NCBI RefSeq assembly: GCF_947499295.1
Contig: NZ_CANMNP010000025.1
Location: 1-53,277, forward strand
Direction: 5' to 3'
DNA length: 53,277 nt
Source of the DNA: an uncultured Roseibium sp.
Lineage (GTDB): Bacteria; Pseudomonadota; Alphaproteobacteria; Rhizobiales; Stappiaceae
Of this stretch, positions 49,332 through 53,277 are shown in pieces (position 1 is the first letter of the stretch; every line of letters begins with the position of its first letter). The notes beneath the pieces are model-generated. The model saw nothing but the letters and a program-made list of their open reading frames with translations. It was not told the DNA's origin and did not search any database. A program made the translations under genes and the position numbers.

Positions 49332-49526
49332 TTAGTTGGAGGTTTCGCTTAGTTGTTTTTGAAGGAAGGTTTTGAAGCGCTCAGCCGTGCCAAAGGTCGG
49401 CCCATATTTGCCGTTGTTGATGGTGTTCAAAATGCCTGGGCTCCCAAATGCCTTTTCCAAGGTGCTAGGAGCCCATGATTTTTTGAGCATCACTTCATCG
49501 GCTAAATCTTTGAGTTCTTCTCTCAT
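49332..49526 (-). CDS. Cro-like regulator candidate
   Basis: 64 aa from ATG 49526: LKDLADEVMLKKSWAPSTLE, KAFGSPGILNTINNGKYGPT, FGTAERFKTFLQKQL, a compact helical DNA-binding style protein. It is divergent from the CI-like gene across an 87-bp operator region, as Cro is. The sequence itself has no firm HTH score by eye, so position carries much of the call. Confidence 0.6.
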   Translation of the reverse strand: MREELKDLADEVMLKKSWAPSTLEKAFGSPGILNTINNGKYGPTFGTAERFKTFLQKQLSETSN

Positions 49527-49613
49527 AACCAAAGAGAATACCAGATATTTCGTGTATCGCAAGTACCAGTTTTATCTGGCGTGCAAATTTATGCCAGATT
49601 GCTATTTTGAGGC
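49527..49613. promoter_or_regulatory. immunity operators between cro-like and CI-like genes
   Basis: Repeated half-sites CCAGAT/ATCTGG: TACCAGATAT (49539-49548); CCAG-TTTTAT-CTGG (49566-49579); ATCTGGC...GCCAGAT (49574-49599, 7-bp arms). The same motif occurs at 51788-51820 in front of the rightward operon, so a single repressor probably controls both. Confidence 0.65.
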
Positions 49614-50033
49614 ATGGAAGATTTGTGGCTTGTTCGATTTAAAGAGGCGGTTCAAAAAGCCTTGGATTCAGGAGAATTCAGTATGCGTGCGCTCTCGCTC
49701 GCATCTGGCTTAAATCCGAATTACGTGGGCGACATGATGGATGGTGCGCAGCCGACCGTCAAAAAATTCTTAGCTATATGCGATGCCTTGGGAATTAGCC
49801 CAATTGAGATCCTATATGGCGAGGTACTTACCCAAGAAGTGAGAGAACTGGCTAGCCGCCCAGAGGTCATCAAACTTCTTCGTGATCCTGACGGCGTTGA
49901 GTTTGTGACCTACTACAGCAAGGTGAGTGAGAAAGATCAAAAGAGGATACGTGATTTCCTGCGGCCAGATGATCTCGAAGAAGCCGCCAACGACGAAGTG
50001 TCTCTTCAGCCCCTAAGCGATCAATCGAAGTAA
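49614..50033 (+). CDS. CI-like repressor (XRE HTH)
   Basis: A 139-aa protein with GAGG before the ATG. FKEAVQKALDSGEFSMRALS, LASGLNPNYVGDMMDGAQPT and VKKFLAICDALGISPIEILY make an XRE-type HTH (about 5-70). The C-terminal half (VREL..., YYSKVSEKDQKRIRDFL) is short and has no LexA-type peptidase (no Ser/Lys dyad region), so induction would not be by self-cleavage. It is the likely lysogeny repressor. Confidence 0.75.
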   Translation: MEDLWLVRFKEAVQKALDSGEFSMRALSLASGLNPNYVGDMMDGAQPTVKKFLAICDALGISPIEILYGEVLTQEVRELASRPEVIKLLRDPDGVEFVTYYSKVSEKDQKRIRDFLRPDDLEEAANDEVSLQPLSDQSK

Positions 50034-50613
50034 GTAATTCCACTAATCCTTGCACAGCGCGGCCTGTTATTTAACTTCACCTTGTTGAATTATCGTTTCT
50101 TGTTGTAACCCTTTCCGGCATATAGCAAAAAGCAAGACCGATAAAGAATGCTGGTGGTTCACACCTTGCGTGAACTTCTCTTTTTGGGTGAGTAAATCTA
50201 ACAACGCAATCTGCGTGACTTGATATTATTACCAATAAAATGAACCAACTTTCATTCTAGAGTTGTGATCTCGGTTGCGCTCTAGGTAGCATTTCACGCT
50301 TTATCGCAGACAATATTTCATCAGAATCAATCGCTTAGCGTCTTGGCCACAGGCAAAAGCCCTAAAACTGGCGTGAAGCGTGATATTTGCAAGCATTTTT
50401 TTTCAAAAAAATGTCGCATTAAAGATTGTTAATGATTAATTTCAGTATTTACCCCTAATCAACACACAACCACTGCGGAAGTTGTAAATAATCTCTAATC
50501 AACACAAGGTTATGTTGAGTTGTTACTTATTGCATGAGTAATAGCCACAGCTTTTTATTCGCTTGAAATAGTTACATTTATCGTTCGTAATCAATTACGG
50601 CGAAGTAGTAAAA
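50034..50613. promoter_or_regulatory. 580-bp AT-rich intergenic region with repeats
   Basis: No gene seen. CATTTTTTTTCAAAAAAATG (50394-50413) is an A/T palindrome that could end the repressor transcript. CTAATCAACACA occurs at 50455-50466 and 50495-50506, 40 bp apart, the second copy followed by TATGTTGA that makes TCAACA...TGTTGA. These look like regulator sites for the next gene, or origin iterons. GC content drops clearly below the surroundings. Confidence 0.5.
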
Positions 50614-51012
50614 GTGAAGAAGCCCAATAAGAGCCCCATAGCGGCAGGGAATGTCGCAGAGTACCGAAAACACATATGTGCACATGTCTTCAGTCAACTG
50701 AAAAGGAAAGGTCGCCATCCGGCTCCGACCTTGACCGAGTATCTTTATTCACTCACTGGCAAGGCGGACCCTAGCTCACTCAGCAATAATGACTGGAACC
50801 TTGCCATGAGCAAGCTGGGGGAGCTAAATCGCCTCAGCGCTAAGGACACATATCAATTGGACGAACGCAGCGTGGAGGAATTCTACGAGGTTTTTGGAGA
50901 GGCCGTCCTGGGCCGTAAAATCGCACAAAAGGACTTGGCGGATCTGACGGATGATGAGCGTGAAAAACTAACTAAAACAATCGCGGGTGTCTCTGGAGAC
51001 TATTCTGAATAG
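50614..51012 (+). CDS. hypothetical protein, possible lysogenic regulator
   Basis: A 132-aa protein from GTG 50614. HICAHVFSQLKRKGRHPAPT, SLSNNDWNLAMSKLGELNRL and DLADLTDDEREKLTKTIAGV are helical and charged. No family recognised. It stands alone behind a 580-bp control region and is followed by a terminator, which suggests individual regulation, perhaps in the lysogen. Confidence 0.55.
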   Translation: MKKPNKSPIAAGNVAEYRKHICAHVFSQLKRKGRHPAPTLTEYLYSLTGKADPSSLSNNDWNLAMSKLGELNRLSAKDTYQLDERSVEEFYEVFGEAVLGRKIAQKDLADLTDDEREKLTKTIAGVSGDYSE

Positions 51013-51060
51013 GGCAAGGTGGTGGCTGTGCATAAGCAACAGCTATTTATTAAAGCACAA

Positions 51061-51081
51061 AACCCCGCACAAGGCGGGGTT
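51061..51081. terminator. bidirectional-type terminator
   Basis: AACCCCGC-ACAAG-GCGGGGTT. On the minus strand it is followed by TT (TTTT counting the stem end), better for the convergent toxin gene; on plus it ends with no T-run. Confidence 0.6.
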
Positions 51082-51100
51082 AAGGGACGTTGACAGTTCG

Positions 51101-51154
51101 AGGCTACTCAGGGCTTGTCATCACCAAGTCGAGTAGCCTGCCTAGTAGTCTAGG
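51101..51154. other. tandem hairpins downstream of the toxin gene
   Basis: AGGCTACTC (51101-51109) pairs with GAGTAGCCT (51131-51139), with an inner CTTG/CAAG stem in between, and CCTAG-TAGT-CTAGG follows (51141-51154). GGGCTT inside the first loop could alternatively pair with AAGCCC at 51160. Possibly a 3' UTR element or small RNA; 51155-51203 shows no gene. Confidence 0.4.
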
Positions 51155-51203
51155 TCTTAAAGCCCGACATCCGGGGTACGCAATATATGTACTATAAGTG
51201 ACC

Positions 51204-51605
51204 TCATTTTTCAATGATTTTGTCGAGCCCCAAACCAGCTAGTACCGCCCTACGCACTCCCAGAAGGTCTTCAGGTGTAAGCTGAGGGTACTCGTATCTA
51301 CGTCTACCAACCTTAATACAATCCATGCGTCCAAGACTTATATTCATTACAAGGTCCGCTTTAGCCCAGCAGTCTAAATCGTCCGGCTCTCGCGGGTGGT
51401 AATTCCTTGATAGTTTATAGACATAAGGGACTTCCCTGACAGGAGCGCTCAGACTTATCGGAACAATCGCAGCAAGGTTGCTTCTCCCAGGGAGTTTAGG
51501 AGAAATAACAATCACTGGTCGTTTCTTACATATCTCTGGCGGACTCAAATCGCTGAAATCCGCATAGTATATTTGGCCCGCCTTTGGGAAAAACTTGAGC
51601 GCCAT
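51204..51605 (-). CDS. PemK/MazF-like protein (type II toxin family)
   Basis: A 133-aa protein. FPKAGQIYYADFSDLSPPEI, KKRPVIVISPKLPG, NLAAIVPISLSAPV and LVMNISLGRMDCIK follow the PemK/MazF fold, which cleaves RNA. No antitoxin gene is adjacent, unlike classical pairs; the neighbours are a 250-bp control region and a terminator. It may be an orphan toxin, or the fold may be used differently. Leftward, on its own promoter. Confidence 0.72.
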   Translation of the reverse strand: MALKFFPKAGQIYYADFSDLSPPEICKKRPVIVISPKLPGRSNLAAIVPISLSAPVREVPYVYKLSRNYHPREPDDLDCWAKADLVMNISLGRMDCIKVGRRRYEYPQLTPEDLLGVRRAVLAGLGLDKIIEK

Positions 51606-51852
51606 CAGGTTTCAATACCTCGTTTTCAACGCCCAATTTTATCAAACGAAAATTCACTCGGATAGATTGGCCCAGTGTTTAACCCCAGCGGAAACCGCAT
51701 TTCGTAAAAATCGCAAGATTCGGTTCATGGCGGCGGCTCTGCAGCTGGTTGGACTGGAGGGAGAATAACACACCATACAAGTTTTTTCTGGTATTGTTAT
51801 TGACATACCAGACATATCTGTTACTTTAGTCCTCAACACAGAGGACAGACCG
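51606..51852 (+). promoter_or_regulatory. operator-promoter of the rightward operon
   Basis: TTGACA (51800-51805) with a weak -10 near 51822 (TACTTT). CTGGTA...TACCAG (51789-51794 with 51806-51811) and CAGA-CATA-TCTG (51809-51820) overlap the -35 and spacer and share the CCAGA/TCTGG half-site of the immunity operators. The remaining part of the gap holds no gene that I trust. Confidence 0.6.
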
Positions 51853-52056
51853 ATGACCCGCACACACCTGATTGAGTTCTACGATTCAGACGGAGAAGTA
51901 ATGTCGCGGGCTGCGTATGTGTGCAGCTATTTCAGCGCTCTCTCTGCCGCTGCTGAACGTGCGGAAGCAATCGGCGCTGAAGACTATGACGTTATCAGGC
52001 CGGAACGTGGCGATGAAGACGAAGCGCCTGTCCTGTTTCAGGAGGCCGCAGAATGA
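51853..52056 (+). CDS. hypothetical phage protein
   Basis: A 67-aa protein behind AGAGGA: HLIEFYDSDGEVMSRAAYVC, SAAAERAEAIGAEDYDVIRP. Beta-alpha layout. First gene of the repressor-controlled rightward operon. Its stop overlaps the next ATG by 4 bp. Unknown. Confidence 0.6.
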   Translation: MTRTHLIEFYDSDGEVMSRAAYVCSYFSALSAAAERAEAIGAEDYDVIRPERGDEDEAPVLFQEAAE

Positions 52057-52280
52057 GTGACCACAATCTCTCCACTCTCGACGACGCAATTCTTGGCGCA
52101 AAATGGCACTCGAACCAAGTTCAACAACACGCGGTTGCCGCCTATTACGTTGGTTTGCACTCCAAGGATTCACAAGAGCATCAGATACAGCACCTGCTGA
52201 GCAGCTTCGACAAGCTAAGCGCAGAAGTCGCACGTATACGAGCCGAACTTGCAGCCCAAGACACTGAGGAGGCCGCGTGA
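52053..52280 (+). CDS. hypothetical helical phage protein
   Basis: A 75-aa protein: LDDAILGAKWHSNQVQQHAV, HLLSSFDKLSAEVARIRAEL, a probable helical hairpin. Coupled to its neighbours by stop/start overlaps. Unknown. Confidence 0.58.
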   Translation: MSDHNLSTLDDAILGAKWHSNQVQQHAVAAYYVGLHSKDSQEHQIQHLLSSFDKLSAEVARIRAELAAQDTEEAA

Positions 52281-52942
52281 TGGTTGAGATCATAAGAACT
52301 AAGACACGCGCTGAGGGTGGAATTACCCCTGAAGAGAAAGCGCGCATGGATGTGTGCTTGATCGATGGTTGTTTGAAGCACGTAAAGTCTGGCGGACTTT
52401 GCAGCGCGCACTACGAAAGAAAGCGCAAATACGGAAGCCCAACAATCAGTAAAACAACACCGGGAGAACCCCTACGTTACTTCGAAAATTTCGTCCTTAG
52501 TTTCGAAGGGGATGATTGCCTTGTCTGGCCATATGGAAAGCATCAGCAGGGTTACGGGGTTCTTTATTACGAGGGGCGTACCGTTTTTGTGCACCGGCTA
52601 GCGTGCGAACAAGCATATGGCCCTCCACCATCATTAAAGCATGAAGCGGCCCACGCCTGCGGCAACGGGCACATTGGTTGCTGCAACCCAATGCATATAT
52701 CTTGGAAAACCCCCACAGAGAACATCGCTGATAAAATCATCCACGGCACCATGGCTATGGGCGAAGCGAATGGCCGGTCAAAGCTGACCGTAAAAGATGT
52801 TCTCGAAATTTTTTCAATTCGTAACTCTCTCTCCCTGCCGCAGATTGCTGACCGCTACGGCGTTAGCAGGTCCGCTATCGCTGACATCTATGCCGGAAGA
52901 ACTTGGAGTTGGCTCACAATAGATGCGGAGTTTCAACAATGA
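52280..52942 (+). CDS. HNH endonuclease with captured N-terminus and zinc finger
   Basis: 220 aa from ATG 52280 (GTG 52277 also possible). After an N-terminal piece (VEIIRTKTRAEGGITPEEKA) that resembles the start of the next gene, there is a zinc-finger-like CLIDGCLKHVKSGGLCSAHY and then the HNH core FVHRLACEQAYG, HEAAHACGNGHIGCCNPMHI, SWKTPTENIADK (H, N and H ligands with extra Cys). The C-terminal SKLTVKDVLEIFSIRNS, LPQIADRYGVSRSAIADIY is an HTH. A homing-endonuclease design. The end overlaps the start of the downstream gene by 4 bp. Confidence 0.82.
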   Translation: MVEIIRTKTRAEGGITPEEKARMDVCLIDGCLKHVKSGGLCSAHYERKRKYGSPTISKTTPGEPLRYFENFVLSFEGDDCLVWPYGKHQQGYGVLYYEGRTVFVHRLACEQAYGPPPSLKHEAAHACGNGHIGCCNPMHISWKTPTENIADKIIHGTMAMGEANGRSKLTVKDVLEIFSIRNSLSLPQIADRYGVSRSAIADIYAGRTWSWLTIDAEFQQ

Positions 52943-53277
52943 GCAAGATAATTAGAACGAAAAATCAAGCGCTAGGCGGCGTTACTTCTGATGAACTTGA
53001 AAAGATGAAGTCTCACGCAAAGCTCTGGATTAACCGGGCAATGCGCACCGACCCAATCGAGCCTGAAAAGATTATTCCGGCAATTGAAGGATTGTATGAG
53101 GTTGCCGGACTGAAGAAGCCTCGTGTTGTCATCGTGCCTTCGCCGTTGGTTATGGCTTTTGCCTTCGGGGCATCTGCTGCCATTTGGCATGGTAGGAAGA
53201 GCAGCGCCACACGCAGCGCCACACTCAGCGCCACAGACAGCGCCACATACAGCGCCACACGCAGCGCCACACGCAGC
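52939..53277 (+). CDS. SATx-repeat phage protein (partial, cut by window end)
   Basis: 113 codons are visible; the frame runs off the right edge. N-terminal SKIIRTKNQALGGVTSDELE and a helical section (KSHAKLWINRAMRTDPIEPE) are followed by a hydrophobic segment (LVMAFAFGASAAIWHG), then tandem S-A-T-x units: SATR, SATL, SATD, SATY, SATR, SATR. Proteins with such variable tetrapeptide tails occur in phages but the function is not known to me. The first 23 residues share 12 identities with the HNH protein just upstream. Confidence 0.7.
   Translation, partial: MSKIIRTKNQALGGVTSDELEKMKSHAKLWINRAMRTDPIEPEKIIPAIEGLYEVAGLKKPRVVIVPSPLVMAFAFGASAAIWHGRKSSATRSATLSATDSATYSATRSATRS
53203..53277 (+). repeat. 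12-bp in-frame tandem repeat (SATx)
   Basis: AGCGCCACA plus one variable codon (CGC, CTC, GAC, TAC, CGC, CGC), six complete units and the start of a seventh. The first three codons are invariant even at third positions, while the fourth changes. The tract continues past the window. Confidence 0.95.

Noticed and set aside
51654..51863. 69-aa leftward ORF
   Set aside because: Runs through the operator-promoter of the rightward operon and overlaps its first codons; no ribosome site.
53203..53277. CRISPR array
   Set aside because: Unit is only 12 bp, in frame with a gene and without spacers; it is a coding tandem repeat. No other repeat-spacer pattern is in the window.
12212..53277. Gene-transfer agent instead of phage
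   Set aside because: TerL and holin resemble GTA genes, but P22-type portal, coat, scaffold, tail spike, repressor region and att-like core fit a temperate podovirus.

Overview
The window joins a chromosomal segment of an alphaproteobacterium (about 1-12,080) to most of an integrated temperate phage (about 12,096 to the right edge, where it is cut). Gene content suggests a marine Hyphomicrobiales host, possibly Stappiaceae/Roseibium-like: a lipid A/prenyl-sugar modification operon, a BTAD-type regulator beside NHLP-type peptide precursors, and moderate GC. That taxonomic placement is inference, since no rRNA or other marker gene is present.

Host part. A MetC-type cystathionine beta-lyase lies behind a striking 28-bp inverted repeat. 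A leftward operon (5468->1581) encodes an ArnT-like membrane glycosyltransferase, a PAP2 phosphatase, a Dpm1/RgtE-like glycosyltransferase and a small LABN membrane protein. Together they look like a system that charges a prenyl phosphate with a sugar and transfers it to lipid A or LPS. A CpdA-like phosphodiesterase and a CAP-domain lipoprotein form a small rightward operon. A compact RiPP-like locus follows (7201-11495): a YcaO protein, two tandem small NHLP-like precursors transcribed divergently from it, and a convergent BTAD-TPR regulator. An 85-residue orphan gene with a strong terminator ends the host part.

Phage part. At 12080-12095 there is a 16-bp match to the 3' end of a tRNA-Arg-like gene (reverse complement), the probable attL core; attR and the whole tRNA should lie beyond the right edge. 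The phage is P22-like (podovirus logic). Reading leftward from 37.4 kb it has TerS, TerL, portal, a HiPIP-like Cys protein, scaffold, P22-type coat, head-tail adaptor, stabilisation/hub protein, a GNAT-like protein, three probable ejection proteins, an S74-chaperone tail spike, and endolysin/holin lysis genes. Many late units are flanked by strong terminators. Two early-looking accessory clusters sit at the left: a leftward set of small proteins with a thermonuclease and an AT-hook protein, and a rightward operon of about a dozen small proteins led by a degenerate Dcm-like protein. To the right of the packaging genes are replication and recombination genes: SSB, a DUF1376/DnaT-like initiator, GIY-YIG, ParB-like and DGQHR-type proteins, a PDDEXK nuclease and an HNH-AP2 endonuclease. 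The immunity region follows (49.3-50.0 kb: Cro-like and CI-like genes with CCAGAT operators), then a PemK/MazF-like toxin, and a rightward operon whose promoter carries the same operator motif. That operon ends in an HNH endonuclease and a gene with 12-bp SATx repeats.

The most unusual signal is a ~245-nt stretch (45588-45833, leftward) between the HNH-AP2 gene and an 85-aa gene. It folds into a multi-hairpin RNA with a three-way junction, a GNRA loop and two loops showing the same ATTAGGAC sequence. Both loops are complementary to a central GTCCTAA, and a 10-bp closing stem would hide the Shine-Dalgarno of the downstream gene.
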